From: Balanoglossus misakiensis
Taxonomy: Eukaryota; Hemichordata
DNA: 64,000 nt
Assembly (NCBI GenBank): GCA_040954595.2
Contig: CM082586.2
Location: 9,362,001 to 9,426,000 of the forward strand
Direction: 5' to 3'
How positions within the stretch are numbered: the stretch's first letter is position 1; each line of letters opens with the position of its first letter. The position numbers and the translations under genes were made by a program. This document shows, in pieces, positions 38,799 to 52,073 of this stretch. The notes beneath the pieces were generated by a model that did not search any database, was not told the origin of the DNA, and saw nothing but the letters and a program-made list of their open reading frames with translations.

Positions 38799-40224
38799 TT
38801 AAAGCTGCAAGCAGCATTGTCGGGCCCAAGCGCTGATCTCGAATTATATATGCACAGTATGAATGAGAAGAAATATAATTTTCTATCGGGTGTATTATCT
38901 CATGACATAACAAGGACGTATGTATTTTTGCTGCTTAAATAGGGTGAGTAGGTCAAAGGTCACCTGAGGTCACCCAACATTTGGGCAATTTTTTTTTTAC
39001 CCATACTGGTCCATGTCCAACAAAAACCAAAACTCTAGCTCTATTGGTTCGCCTGTAATTAGGTATGTGCATATTTAATGAGGTTAGCAGGTGTAACAGG
39101 TGACCAAAAAATGTGCTTTACATTTTGTTCCCATCCTGCCAAATGCCATGGCTGTATCTGCTCTGGATGCTGAGATATGCGAAAGTAGGTCAAAGGTCAC
39201 AAGAGGTCACCCAAAATTTGGGCAAAAATTTTGATCCCATACTGGTCCATGTCCAACAAAAATCAAACCTCTAGCTCTATTGGTTCGCCTGAAATTAGCT
39301 ATGCACATAATTAATGAGGTCAGCAGAGGTCAAAGGGGTCATGAAAAGTAGCAAAATATTTTGATCACACACTAATCCACATTCATCAAAAACCAAACCT
39401 CTAGCCCTATAGGTTAGCCTGGAATTAGATATGCAGAAATAATAACGCATGATAAGTAGGTCAAAGGTCATGTGAAAAATCACCAAAAAATTGTAGCATA
39501 TTTTAGTCACATGACGACTGATATCCATAAAAAGAATTTGTATGCTATCAATTTTTAGACTAGAAAAAGGAATTTCAATTTGTCACTGCTTTTTACAAAA
39601 TCCAATATGGCCGCCATAATCTTCGACCAATCACAATGCTCTTTGCAAACTTGATAGACATCAGTGTAGTGACCATACTCCCCGAATCTTGCGACTCAGT
39701 CATCGGTCGTTCTGGAGAAGAAGATTTTTGCAGTTTTACTATGGTTTTTCGAAAATCCAATATGGCCGCCATAATCTTCAACCAATCACAATGATCTTCG
39801 CAAACTTGATAGACATCAGTTAGGTGACCACATACCCCAAACCCCGTGTCTCGGTTATCACTGGTTCTGGAGAAGAAGATTTTTGAAATTTAAGCCAGAT
39901 TTGATAAAAACAACTGTAGCAAAAAAACTGCAACATTGACAGCAAAATTTCCAATTACACAAATGATGGGTAGAAGGTAGTCTACCTGCATGCCAAATTT
40001 GAAGTCGATCTGACTTGTAGTTTCTGAGATCTGAGATTTGATTTTTTTCAGAAAATCCAATATGGCCGCCAGGTCACGTGACTAATTAAGTATTCACAAG
40101 TCACTGCACATCTACTCATTGACCTTGACCACTGTAGCAAGTTTGAGAAGTGTACCTGCAGCGGTGTCTGAGATCTCGTTGCCCAAAGAATTGACACAAG
40201 AATAAAGAAAGAAAGAAAGAAAGA
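38799..40224 (+). repeat. Array unit 25, type II cap
   Basis: Standard unit without hairpin. One A monomer reads GATTTGATAAAAACAACTG, where neighbours have GATTTCAGAAAAAAAATTG. Confidence 0.9.
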
Positions 40225-41665
40225 TTAAAGCTGCGAGCAGCATTGTCGGGCCCAAGCGCTGATCTTGAATTATATATGCACAGTATGAATGAGAAGAAAC
40301 AGAATTTTCTATCAGATGTATTATCTCATGACATAACAAGGATGTGTGTATTTTTGCTGCTGAAATAGGGTGAAGTAGGTCAAAGGTCACCTGAGGTCAC
40401 CCAACATTTGGGCAAAAAATTTTGAACCCATACTGGTCTATGTCCAACAAAAACCAAAACACTAGCTCTATTGGTTCGCGTGTAATTAGGTATGTGCATA
40501 TTTAATGAGGTCAGCAGGTGTCACAGGTGACCCAAAAATGTGGCTTTACATTTTGGTCCCATCCTATCAAATGCCATGGCTGTATCTGCTCTGGATGCTG
40601 AGATATGCGAAAGTAGGTCAAAGGTCACCAGAGGTCACCCAACATTTGGGCAAAAAATTTTGATCCCATACTTGTCCATGTCCAACAAAAACCAAACCTC
40701 TAGCTCTATTGGTTCACCTGTAATTAGCTATGCACATAATTAATGAGGTCAGCAGAGGTCAAAGGGGTCATGAAAAGTAGCAAAATATTTTGATCACACA
40801 CTAATCCACAAGCATCAAAAACCAAACGTCTAGCCCTATAGGTTAGCCTGGAATTAGATATGCAGAAATAATAACGCGTGATAAGTAGGTCAAAGGTCAT
40901 GTGAAAAATCGCCAAAAAATTGTAACATATTTTAGTCACATGACGATTGATATCCATAAAAAGAATTTGTATGCTATCAGTTTTTGGACTAGAAAACGGA
41001 ATTTCAATTTTTCACTGCTTTTTACAAAATCCAATATGGCCGCCATAATCTTCAACCAATCACAATGCTCTTTGCAAACTTGATAGACATCAGTGTAGTG
41101 ACCATACTCCCCGAATCTTGCGACTCAGTCATCGCCCGTTCTGGAGAAGAAGATTTTTGGAGTTTAACTATGGTTTTTCGAAAATCCAATATGGCCGCCA
41201 TAATCTTCGACCAATCACGATGATCTTCGCAAACTTGATAGACATCACTTAGGTGACCACATACCCCAAACCCCGTGTTTCGGTTATCACTGGTTCTGGA
41301 GAAGAAGATTTTTGAAATTTAAGCCAGATTTCAGAAAAAAAATTGTAGCAAAAAAACTGCAACATTGACAGCAAAATTTCCAATTACAAAAATGATGGGC
41401 AGAAGGTAGTCTACCTGCATGCCAAATTTGAAGTCGATCTGACTTGTAGTTTCTGAGATCTGAGATTTGAATTTTTTCAGAAAATCCAATATGGCCGCCA
41501 GGTCACGTGACTAATTAAGTATTCACAAGTCACTGCACATCTACTCATAGACCTTGACCACTGTAGCAAGTTTGAGCAGTGTACCTGCAGTAGTTTCTGA
41601 GATTTAGTTGGCCGAAGAATTGACACAAGAATAAAGAAAGAAAGAAAGAAAGCAAGCAAGAAAGA
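40225..41665 (+). repeat. Array unit 26, type II cap (twin of unit 18)
   Basis: Near-identical to unit 18 but with a longer GAAA/GCAAGCAAG tail. It is followed directly by the twin of unit 20, so unit 19 has no counterpart here. Confidence 0.9.
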
Positions 41666-43108
41666 TTAAAGCTGCAAGCAGCATTGTCCGGGCCCAAGCT
41701 CTATTATCTGATCTGATATTAGATATGCACATAATTAATGAGTAGAAACATAATGCTCTGTTTTATCCCATGAAATATCAAGGTTATATCTATGTTTGGT
41801 GTTGATATAGTGTTAAGTAGGTCAAAGGTCTCCCAGGGGTCACCCACAATTTGGGCAGAAAATTTTGACCCATAGTGGTCCATGTCCAACAAAAACCAGA
41901 CCTCTAGCCCTTTTGGTTAGCCTGGAATTAGGTATGCACATAAATAATGAGTTAAGCAGGTGTCACAGGTGACCCAAAACTTTGGCTTTTCATTATGGCC
42001 CCATACCTCCAAACGCCAAGGTTGTATCTGCTGTGGATGTCGAGATATGCAAAAGTAGGTCAAAGGTCACCCGAGGTCACCCAACATTTGGGCAAAATAT
42101 TTTGACCCCATACTGGTCCATGTATAACAAAAACAAAACCTCTAGGTCTATTGGTTCATCATTAATTAGGTATGCGCATATTTAATGAGGTCACCAGAGG
42201 TCAAAGGGGTCATGAAAAGTAGCAAAAATTTTTGATCACATACAAATCCACATACATCAAAAACCAAACTTATAGCCCTATTGGTTAGCCTGGAATTAGA
42301 TATGCAGAAAAATGATGCGTCAAAAGTAGGTCAAAGGTCATTGCCAAAATTACCAAAATATTTATAGCTTATTCTTGTCATATGATGATTCATATCCATA
42401 AAAAGAATTTCTGTGCTATCAATTTTTAGGCTAGAAAAGGAATTTTTACTTTTTAATCGTTTTTCACAAAATCCAATATGGCCGCCATAATCTTCGACCA
42501 ATCACATTCTTCTTCGCAAACTTGATAGACATCTGTTTAATGACCACACACACCAAATCTTGTGACTCGGTTATCGCCCGTTCTTGAGAAGAAGATTTTT
42601 GAAGTTTTACTATGGTTTTTCGAAAATCCAATATGGCCGCCATAATCTTCGACCAATCACAATGACCTTCGCAAACTTGATAGACATCAGTTAGGTGACC
42701 ACATACCCCAAACCGCGTGACTTAGTTATCACCGGTTCTGGAGAAGAAGATTTTTGAAATTTAAGCCAGATTTCAGAAAAAAAATTGTAGCAAAAAAACT
42801 GCAACATTTACAGCAAAATATCCAATTACAAAAATGATGAGTAGAAGGTAGACTACCTGCACACCAAATTTGAAGTCGATCTGACTTGTAGTTTCTGAGA
42901 TCTGAGATTTGCATTTTTTCAGAAAATCCAATATGGCCGCCAGGTCACGTGACTAATTAAAAATTCAAGGGTTCAATGCACGACTACTCATTGACCTTGA
43001 CCACTGTAGCAAGTTTCAGAAGTGTACCTGCAGCGGTGTCTGAGATCTAGAGCGACAAAGAATTGACAGAAGAATAAAGAAAGAAAGAAAGAAAGAAGGA
43101 AAGACAGA
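41666..43108 (+). repeat. Array unit 27, type I cap (twin of unit 20)
   Basis: A handful of substitutions separate it from unit 20. It ends without hairpin modules. Confidence 0.9.
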
Positions 43109-44759
43109 TTAAAGCTGCAAGCAGCATTGTCCGGGCCCAAGCTCTATTATCTGATCAGATTATTAGATATGCACATAATTAATGAGTAGAAACATAATGC
43201 TGTGTTTTATCCCATGAAATATCAAGGTTATATCTATGTTTGGTGTTGATATAGTGTTAGGTAGGTCAAAGGTCACCCAGAGGTCACCCACAATTTGGGC
43301 AGAAAATTTTGATCCATAGTGGTCCATGTCCAACAAAAACCAGACCTCTAGCCCTTTTGGTTAGCCCGGAATTAGGTATGCACATAAATAATGAGTTAAG
43401 CAGGTGTCAAAGGTGACCCAAAACTTTGGCTTTTCATTATGGCCCCATACCTCCAAACGCCAAGGTTGTATCTGCTGTGGATGTCGAGATATGCAAAAGT
43501 AGGTCAAAGGTCACCCGAGGTCACCCAACATTTGGGCAAAATATTTTGACCCCATACTGGTCCATGTATAACAAAAGCAAAACCTCTAGGTCTATTGGTT
43601 CATCATTAATTAGGTATGCGCATATTTAATGAGGTCACCAGAGGTCAAAGGGGTCATGAAAAGTAGCAACATTTTTTGATCACATACAAATCCACATACA
43701 TCAAAAACCAAACTTATAGCCCTATTGGTAAGCCTGGAATTAGATATGCAGAAAAATGATGCGTCAAAAGTAGGTCAAAGGTCATTGCCAAAATTACCAA
43801 AATATTTATAGCTTATTCTTGTCATATGATGATTCATATCCATAAAAAGAATTTCCGTGCTATCAATTTTTAGGCTAGAAAAGGAATTTTTACTTTTTAA
43901 TCGTTTTTCACAAAATCCAATATGGCCGCCATAATCTTCGACCAATCACATTCCCCTTCGCAAACTTGATAGACACCTGTTTAATGACCACACACACCAA
44001 ATCTTGTGACTCGGTTATCGCCCGTTCTTGAGAAGAAGATTTTTGAAGTTTTACTATGGTTTTTCGAAAATCCAATATGGCCGCCATAATCTTCGACCAA
44101 TCACAATGATCTTCGCAAACTTGATAGACATCTGTTAGGTGACCACATACCCCAAACCGCGTGACTCAGTTATCACCGGTTCTGGAGAAGAAGATTTTTG
44201 AAATTTAAGCCAGATTTCAGAAAAAAAATTGTAGCAAAAAAACTGCAACATTTACAGCAAAATATCCAATTACAAAAATGATGGGTAGAAGGTAGACTAC
44301 CTGCACACCAAATTTGAAGTCGATCTGACTTGTAGTTTCTGAGATCTGAGATTTGCATTTTTTCAGAAAATCCAATATGGCCGCCAGGTCACGTGACTAA
44401 TTAAAAATTCACAGGTTCAATGCACGACTACTCATTGACCTTGACCACTGTAGCAAGTTTCAGAAGTGTACCTGCAGCGGTGTCTGAGATCTAGAGCGAC
44501 AAAGAATTGACACAAGAATAAAGAAAGAAAGAAAGAAGAAAGAAAAACCCCAACGAAACCAATAGGGCCCAAGCGCTGGCTTGCGCTTGGGCCCTAAAAA
44601 ACCCCAACGAAACCAATAGGGCCCAAGCGCTGGCTTGCGCTTGGGCCCTAAAAAATTCCAACGAAACCAATAGGGCCCAAGCGCTTGCGTGCGCTTGGGC
44701 CCTAAAAAATTCCAACGAAACCAATAGGGCCCAAGCGCTTGCGTGCGCTTGGGCCCTAA
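43109..44759 (+). repeat. Array unit 28, type I cap (twin of unit 16)
   Basis: Body matches unit 16 closely. It ends with four hairpin modules. Confidence 0.9.
44543..44759. repeat. Hairpin cluster 10 (4 modules)
   Basis: Loops TGGCTT, TGGCTT, TTGCGT and TTGCGT, in adjacent identical pairs, as expected from local tandem duplication. Confidence 0.92.
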
Positions 44760-45351
44760 TTAAAGCTGCAAGCAGCATTGTCGGGCCCAAGCGCTGATCT
44801 TGACTTATATATGCACAGTATGAATGAGAAAAAACAGAATTTTCTATCGTATGTATTATCTGATGACATAACAAGGATGTGTGTATTTTTGCTGCTGAAA
44901 TAGGGTGAAGTAGGTCAAAGGTCACCAGAGGTCACGCAACATTTGGGCAAAAAATTTTGATCCCATACTGGTCCATGTCCAACAAAAAACAAAACTCTAG
45001 CTCTATTGGTTCGCCTGTAATTAGGTATGTGCATATTTAATGAGGTCAGCAGGTGTCACAGGTGACTCAAAAATGTGGCTTTACATTTTGGTCCCATCCT
45101 ACCAAATGCCATGGCTGTATCTGCTCTGGATGCTGAGATATGCGAAAGTAGGTCAAAGGTCACCAGAGGTCACGCAACATTTGGGCAAAATTTTTTGATC
45201 TCATACTGGTCTGTGTCCAACAAAAACCAAACCTCTAGCTCTATTGGTTTGCCTGTAATTAGCTATGCACATAATTAATGAGGTCAGCAGAGGTCAAAGG
45301 GGTCATGAAAAGTAGCAAAATATTTTGATCACACACTAATCCACATTCATC

Positions 45352-45355
45352 AAAA
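45352..45355. other. Probable target-site duplication AAAA, left copy
   Basis: The right copy is 47178-47181. The uninterrupted array consensus has a single A5 run here (TCAAAAACC), consistent with a 4-bp duplication. Confidence 0.6.
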
Positions 45356-45371
45356 CAGTCAGATCGCACGG
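45356..45371 (+). repeat. Left terminal inverted repeat of the 1.8-kb element
   Basis: CAGTCAGATCGCACGG is an exact inverted match to 47162-47177. Just inside, both ends carry CATTTGCATATG (an octamer-like ATTTGCAT) in the same direct orientation. Confidence 0.88.
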
Positions 45372-45741
45372 TGCTCATTTGCATATGAAAGTTCGTCAAG
45401 CCAGCGACCGTTAATTTTCAAACAGACGGCAATAGGCCAGTTTTCAAGGTGATTTTCAACTTGATTTTTACACTCCGTGGTACAATAAAATACCATGCTA
45501 GCTCGATAAATTTCGAAAGTGATTCCTATTTTGCACTGCAGACGTAAATTTTATGAGAATCTGTCGGTAATAGTAGTAGTTTTTAGCGTGTTTTCGGTGG
45601 TATGTTGGTGACCTCGGAAGAGACGTCCACAAACGTGCCAAAAATCATTTGAAGACGACCTCGGAAGTTAACCAAGTTTTCGTGACAGATAGGTCTAATA
45701 TCGGTCCCAACATCCGTGAAAAGAAATTAACTCGAAATGCT

Positions 45742-45770
45742 TGTGTAACGGTCAGCTTAAAAATAATCGA
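45742..45770 (+). repeat. 29-bp direct repeat, copy 1 (copy 2 at 46856-46884)
   Basis: The block starting TGTGTAACGGTCAGC and ending AATAATCGA recurs perfectly 1,114 bp downstream, while sequence around the copies is unrelated. It may be a long target duplication of a nested insertion or an internal duplication. No poly(A) or terminal repeat decides this. Confidence 0.85.
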
Positions 45771-46684
45771 TGTAGTTCGACGATATGACCCGGAAGTATA
45801 GGCCCTACGTTGACCTCTCCATGTTAGGCTTGTAAATACGGAAGTGTTGCGTTGCTCGTGAAACGACACGTTTATCGTGGGGAAAAGTTTCTAAAAGACA
45901 CTTGTCCAGTAAAAGTTACTGGATAGTGTATAACACTCTAAGGTAACATATCAGCCAAGTTTTAACTTAATTACTGGCCTGATTTCGACACAACATCGAT
46001 CAATCGCACGAGTGCCGCGCCCGGGTGCTCCACACCGTTCGCCTACATTGGGCTACAAACAAATATTTGATTACCCATGCACAGAATGCCAGGTTTACCG
46101 TTCGTGAGGAGCTCAGCTGACGTATTTTGTATATATTTTTTTCTCCGCATCGTGGGATATAAGTAGACTTTTCGAAAATGCCAAGTGTAACTTCGAAACC
46201 ACTTCCCTTTATTCGCCGATGATATATGCAATAAATACAACATTTGTGTCTGAAGGCGAGCGATTTGTCATCATTGCATTGGGTCGATAAATAATAATAA
46301 TAGTAATTTATTTATTAAACAGTGTTCAAAATACTACTACAAAATACAGGATAAAGAGTTAAAAATACAACAAAATACAGAATAAATTGTCAACTCAGAC
46401 AGCTAAAATAAAACAGTCAACTGCAACACCACCACCACAAAAATCAGTCTTCATCAATCTGAAAGAACAATAAAATTAAAAAAAGTGAGTTTCCTTGACG
46501 GGCAAACCTTCATAAAATAATTGTTAGGGTTTAGTAAAACTCGGGATTACATATCAGCAATCAAAATTTCTTCGCACGAGAGAGGAGGGAAAACTACGCA
46601 GCTGGTACAACCCAGGATCAAGCCTGCGCCAGCGTATATACGTACACATGCATGCTGTCTTCTCCCGCCATTTTGCAGAAGAAG

Positions 46685-46744
46685 TGGCGCTCACGGGTTG
46701 AAAAGTAAACAAAATGGCGCTCACAGGTTGAAAGGTAAACAAAA
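46685..46744 (+). repeat. 30-bp tandem duplication
   Basis: Two adjacent copies of TGGCGCTCACRGGTTGAAA..., differing at two positions. Confidence 0.85.
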
Positions 46745-47161
46745 TTGAACTGGTCATATCGTCACTATCAAAGCTTGGAAGTGAATGAAAACTCAAAGAG
46801 AGGGAGTTTGATGTCTATATTTTGATAAAAGTTTGAAATTTCGTGGTAAAATCCATGTGTAACGGTCAGCTTAAAAATAATCGAGAGGATGTCAACGCTA
46901 TGTGTTTTTTCACAGTCGTCAGAAATTTCGTGATTACAAAGAAACTACTCGACAGAAGTTGCCAAAAAATCATTCAGTAACAATCCAGTATACCTACCTT
47001 CAAGTGAATCCACGGTTTTGTCTTAAAATAATCCACATCGCCTGAAAACAGCTCTATAATATCGAGTAAAAAAATGGCCTATTTCGCGACCCTTCAGCGG
47101 GGCCCACTCTAACGGCTACATGGTTTGAAGTACTTTCTTCATTTGCATATGTTAATGAATG

Positions 47162-47177
47162 CCGTGCGATCTGACTG
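47162..47177 (-). repeat. Right terminal inverted repeat of the 1.8-kb element
   Basis: CCGTGCGATCTGACTG, the reverse complement of the left end. Confidence 0.88.
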
Positions 47178-48008
47178 AAAAACCAAACGTCTAGCCCTAT
47201 AGGTTAGCCTGGAATTAGATATGCAGAAATACTAACGCGTGATAAGTAGGTCAAAGGTCATATGAAAAATCGCCAAAAAATTGTAACATATTTTAGTCAC
47301 ATGACGATTGATATCCATAAAAAGAATTTGTATGCTATCAATTTTTAGACTAGAAAAAGGAATTTCAATGTTTCACTGCTTTTTACAAATTCCAATATGG
47401 CCGCCATAATCTTCGACCAATCACAATGCTCTTTGCAAACTTGATAGACATCAATGTAGTGACCATACTCCCCGAATCTTGCGACTCAGTCATCGCCCGT
47501 TCTGGAGAAGAAGATTTTTGGAGTTTAACTATGGTTTTTCTAAAATCCAATATGGCCGCCATAATCTTCGACCAATCACACTGATCTTCGCAAACTTGAT
47601 AGACATCAGTTAGGTGACCACATACCCCAAACCCCGTGTCTCGGTTATCACTGGTTCTGGAGAAGAAGATTTTTGAAATTTAAGCCAGATTTCAGAAAAA
47701 AAATTGTAGCAAAAAAACTGCAACATTGACAGCAAAATTTCCAATTACAAAAATGATGGGTAGAAGGTAGTCTACCTGCATGCCAAATTTGAAGTCGATC
47801 TGACTTGTAGTTTCTGAGATCTGAGATTTGAATTTTTTCAGAAAATCCAATATGGCCGCCAGGTCACGTGACTAATTAATTATTCACAAGTCACTGCACA
47901 TCTACTCATTGACCTTGACCACTGTAGCAAGTTTGAGAAGTGTACCTGCAGTAGTTTCAGAGATCTCGTTGGCCGAAGAAATTGACACAAGAAAAAAGAA
48001 AGAAAGAA

Positions 48009-49440
48009 TTAAAGCTGCAAGCAGCATTGTCCGGGCCCAAGCTCTATTATCTGATCTGATTATTAGATATGCACATAATTAATGAGTAGAAACATAATGC
48101 TGTGTTTTATCCCATGAAATATCAAGTTTATATCTATGTTTGGTGTTGATATAGTGTTAAGTAGGTCAAAGGTCACCCAGAGGTCACCCACAATTTGGGC
48201 AGAAAATTTTGACCCATAGTGGTCCATGTTCAACAAAAACCAGATCTCTAGCCCTTTTGGTTAGCCCGTAATTAGGTATGCACATAAATAATGAGTTAAG
48301 CAGGTGTCACAGGTGACCAAAAACTTTGGCTTTTCATTATGGCCCCATACCTCCAAACGCCAAGGCTGTATCTGCTGTGGATGTCAAGATATGGAAAAGT
48401 AGGTCAAAGGTCACCCGAGGTCACCCAACATTTGGGCAAAATATTTTGACCCCATAGTGGTCCATGTATAACAAAAACAAAATCTCTAGGTCTATTGGTT
48501 CATCTGTAATTAGGTATGTGCATATTTAATGAGGTCAGCAGAGGTCAAAGTGGTCATGAAAAGTATCAAAATTTTTTGATCACATACAAATCCACATACA
48601 TCAAAAACCAAACTTATAGCCCTATTGGTTAGCCTGGAATTAGATATGCAGAAAAAGGATGCGTCAAAAGTAGGTCAAAGGTCATTGTCAAAATTACCAA
48701 AATATTTATAGCTTATTCTTGTCATATGATGATTCATATCCTTAAAAAGAATTTATGTGCTATCAATTTTTAGGCCAGAAAGGGAATTTTTACTTTTTAA
48801 TGGTTTTTCACAAAATCCAATATGGCCGCCATAATCTTCGACCAATCACATTCTTCTTAGCAAACTTGATAGACATCTTTTTAATGACCACACACACCAA
48901 ATCTTGTGACTCGGTTATCGCCGGTTCTTGAGAAGAAGATTTTTGAAATTTTACTAGGGTTTTTCGAAAATCCAATATGGCCGCCATAATCTTCGACCAA
49001 TCACAATGATCTTCGCAAACTTGATAGACATCAGTTAGGTGACCACATACACCAAACCCTGTGTCTCGGTTATCACCGGTTCTGGAGAAGAAGATTTTTG
49101 AAATTTAAGCCAAATTTCAGAAAAAAAATTGTAGCAAAAAACTGCAACTTTGTCAGCATAATTTCCAATTACAAAAATGATGGGCAGAAGGTAGTCTACC
49201 AGCATGCCAAATTTGAAGTCGATCTGACTTGTAGTTTCTGAGATCTGAGATTTGCATTTTTTCAGAAAATCCAAGATGGCCGCCAGGTCACGTGACTAAT
49301 TAAAAATTCAAGGGTTCAATGCACGACTACTCATTGACCTTGACCACTGTAGCAAGTTTCAGAAGTGTACCTGCAGCGGTGTCTGAGATCTCGTGGGTCA
49401 AAGAATTGACACAAGAATAAAGAAAGAAAGAAAGAAAGTA
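48009..49440 (+). repeat. Array unit 30, type I cap
   Basis: Standard 1.43-kb type I unit without hairpin. Confidence 0.9.
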
Positions 49441-50538
49441 TTAAAGCTGCAAGCAGCATTGTCCGGGCCCAAGCTCTATTATCTGATCTGATGCTGATAT
49501 AGTGTTAAGTAGGTCAAAGGTCACCCGAGGTCACCCAACATTTGGGCAAAATATTTTGACCCCATACTGGTCCATGTATAACAAAAACAAAACCTCTAGG
49601 TCTATTGGTTCATCTGTAATTAGGTATGTGCATATTTAATGAGGTCAGCAGAGGTCAAAGGGGTCATGAAAAGTAGCAAAATTTTTTGATCACATACAAA
49701 TCCACATACATCAAAAACCAGAATGATAGCCTTACAGGTTAGCCTGGAATTAGATATGCAGAAAAATGATGCGTCAAAAGTAGGTCAAAGGTCATTGCCA
49801 AAATTACCAAAATATTTATAGCTTATTCTTGGCATATGATGATTCATATCCATAAAAAGAATTTCTGTGCTATCAATTTTTAGGCTAGAAAGGGAATTTT
49901 TACTTTTTAATCGTTTTTCACAAAATCCAATATGGCCGCCATAATCTTCGACCAATCACATTCCCCTTCGCAAACTTGATAGACATCTGTTTAATGACCA
50001 CACACACCAAATATTGTGACTCAGTTATCTCCGGTTCTTGAGAAGAAGATTTTTGAAATTTTACTAGGGTTTTTCGAAAATCCAATATGGCCGCCGTAAT
50101 CTTCCACCAATCACAATGATCTTCGCAAACTTGATAGACCTCAGTTTGGTGACCACATACCCCAAACCGCGTGACTCGGTTATCGCCGGTTCTGGAGAAG
50201 AAGATTTTTGAAATTTTGACCAGATTTCAGAAAAAAAATTGTAGCAAAAAAACTGCAACATTGACAGCAAAATATCCAATTACAAAAATGATGGGTAGAA
50301 GGTAGACTACCTGCACACCAAGTTTGAAGTCGATCTGACTTGTAGTTTCTGAGATCTGAGATTTGCATTTTTTCAGAAAATCTAATATGGCCGCCAGGTC
50401 ACGTGACTAATTAAAAATTCAAGGGTTCAATGCACATCTACTCATTGACCTTGACCACTGTAGCAAGTTTGAGAAGTGTACTTGCAGTGGTGTCTGAGAT
50501 CTAGAGCGACAAAGAATTGACACAAGAATAAAGAAAGA
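49441..50538 (+). repeat. Array unit 31, type I, truncated (1.1 kb)
   Basis: CTGATCTGAT joins directly to GCTGATATAGTG near 49491, removing most of the cap. About one B monomer is also missing. Confidence 0.9.
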
Positions 50539-52073
50539 TTAAAGCTGCAAGCAGCATTGTCCGGGCCCAAGCTCTATTATCTGATCTGATGCTGATATAG
50601 TGTTAAGTAGGTCAAAGGTCACCCGAGGTCACCCAACATTTGGGCAAAATATTTTGACCCCATACTGGTCCATGTATAACAAAAACTAAACCTCTAGGTC
50701 TATTGGTTCATCTGTAATTAGGTATGTGCATATTTAATGAGGTCAGCAGAGGTCAAAGGGGTCATGAAAAGTAGCAACATTTTTTGATCACATACAAATC
50801 CACATACATCAAAAACCAGAATGATAGCCTTAAAGGTTAGCCTGGAATTAGATATGCAGAAAAATGATGCGTCAAAAGTAGGTCAAAGGTCATTGCCAAA
50901 ATTACCAAAATATTTATAGCTTATTCTTGGCATATGATGATTCATATCCATAAAAAGAATTTCTGTGCTATCAATTTTTAGGCTAGAAAGGGAATTTTTA
51001 CTTTTTAATCGTTTTTCACAAAATCCAATATGGCCGCCATAATCTTCGACCAATCACATTCCTCTTCGCAAACTTGATAGACATCTGTTTAATGACCACA
51101 CACACCAAATATTGTGACTCAGTTATCTCCGGTTCTTGAGAAGAAGATTTTTGAAATTTTACTAGGGTTTTTCGAAAATCCAATATGGCCGCCGTAATCT
51201 TCGACCAATCACAATGATCTTCGCAAACTTGATAGACATCAGTTAGGTGACCACATACCCCAAACCCCGTGTCTCGGTTATCACCGGGTCTGGAGAAGAA
51301 GATTTTTGAAATTTAAGCCAGATTTCAGAAAAAAAATTGTAGCAAAAAAACTGCAACATTGACAGCATAATTTCCAATTACAAAAATGATTGACAGAAGG
51401 TAGTCTACCTGCACGCCAAATTTGAAGTCGATCTGACATGTAGTTTCTGAGATCTGAGATTTGCATTTTTTCAGAAAATCCAATATGGCCGCCAGGTCAC
51501 GTGACTAATTAAAAATTCATGGGTTCAATGCACGACTACTCATTGACCTTGACCACTGTAGCAAGTTTGAAAACTGTACCTGCAGTGGTGTCTGAGATCT
51601 AGAGCGACAAAGAATTGACATAAGAATAAAGAAAGAAAGAAAGAAAGAAAGACTGAAAAATACCAACGAAACCAATAGGGCCCAAGCCTGGCTTGGCTTG
51701 GGCCCTAAAGAAAGAAGAAAGAAGGAAAGACAGAAAAACCCCAACGAAACCAATAGGGCCCAAGCGCTGGTATGCGCTTGGGCCCTAAAAATTCCAACGA
51801 AACCAATACGGGCCCAAGCCTGGCTTGGCTTGGGCCCGTAAAAACCCCAACGAAACCAATAGGGCCCAAGCGCTTGCGTGCGCTTGGGCCCTAAAGAAAG
51901 AAAGACAGAAAAACCCCAACGAAACCAATAGGGCCCAAGCGCTGGTATGCGCTTGGGCCCTAAAAATTCCAACGAAACCAATAGGGCCCAAGCGCTTGCT
52001 TGCGCTTGGGCCCTAAAAAACCCCAACGAAACCAATAGGGCCCAAGCGCTTGCTTGCGCTTGGGCCCTAAAGA
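50539..52073 (+). repeat. Array unit 32, type I, same truncation, with 7 hairpins
   Basis: It has the same cap junction and missing B monomer as unit 31, so the two derive from one deleted unit. Its normal-looking length is due only to seven hairpin modules. Confidence 0.9.
51656..52070. repeat. Hairpin cluster 11 (7 modules, the largest)
   Basis: The modules in order are: short-arm variant AGGGCCCAAGCC (51677-51706), TGGTAT, variant ACGGGCCCAAGCC (51808-51839), TTGCGT, TGGTAT, TTGCTT and TTGCTT. All arms pair perfectly. Tail fragments separate modules 1/2 and 4/5. Confidence 0.92.

Larger units (their letters stand above)
45356..47177. mobile_element. Non-autonomous DNA transposon (1.8 kb), family unassigned
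   Basis: The array is interrupted exactly between CATCAAAA and AAAAACCAAACG. The insert begins CAGTCAGATCGCACGG and ends with its reverse complement, so it has 16-bp perfect terminal inverted repeats, with weaker similarity for about eight further bases. The flanking AAAA is probably a 4-bp target duplication, although the A-run leaves 3 or 4 bp possible. There is no transposase-like frame inside, and the short open frames (about 60-80 codons) match nothing I know. It is therefore probably mobilised in trans. Internal features are a 29-bp direct repeat 1.1 kb apart and a 30-bp tandem duplication. TIR sequence and target length do not let me name a superfamily. Confidence 0.82.
44760..48008 (+). 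repeat. Array unit 29, type II cap, split by a transposon
   Basis: Removing the 1,822-bp insertion at 45356-47177 leaves a unit of normal length (about 1.43 kb). The interrupted target reads CATCAAAA / AAAAACCAAACG. Confidence 0.9.

Noticed and set aside
46013-46260. GC-rich stretch in the 1.8-kb element as a possible tRNA-derived SINE or small RNA gene
   Set aside because: I could not fold a tRNA or find A and B box promoters, and there is no poly(A) end.
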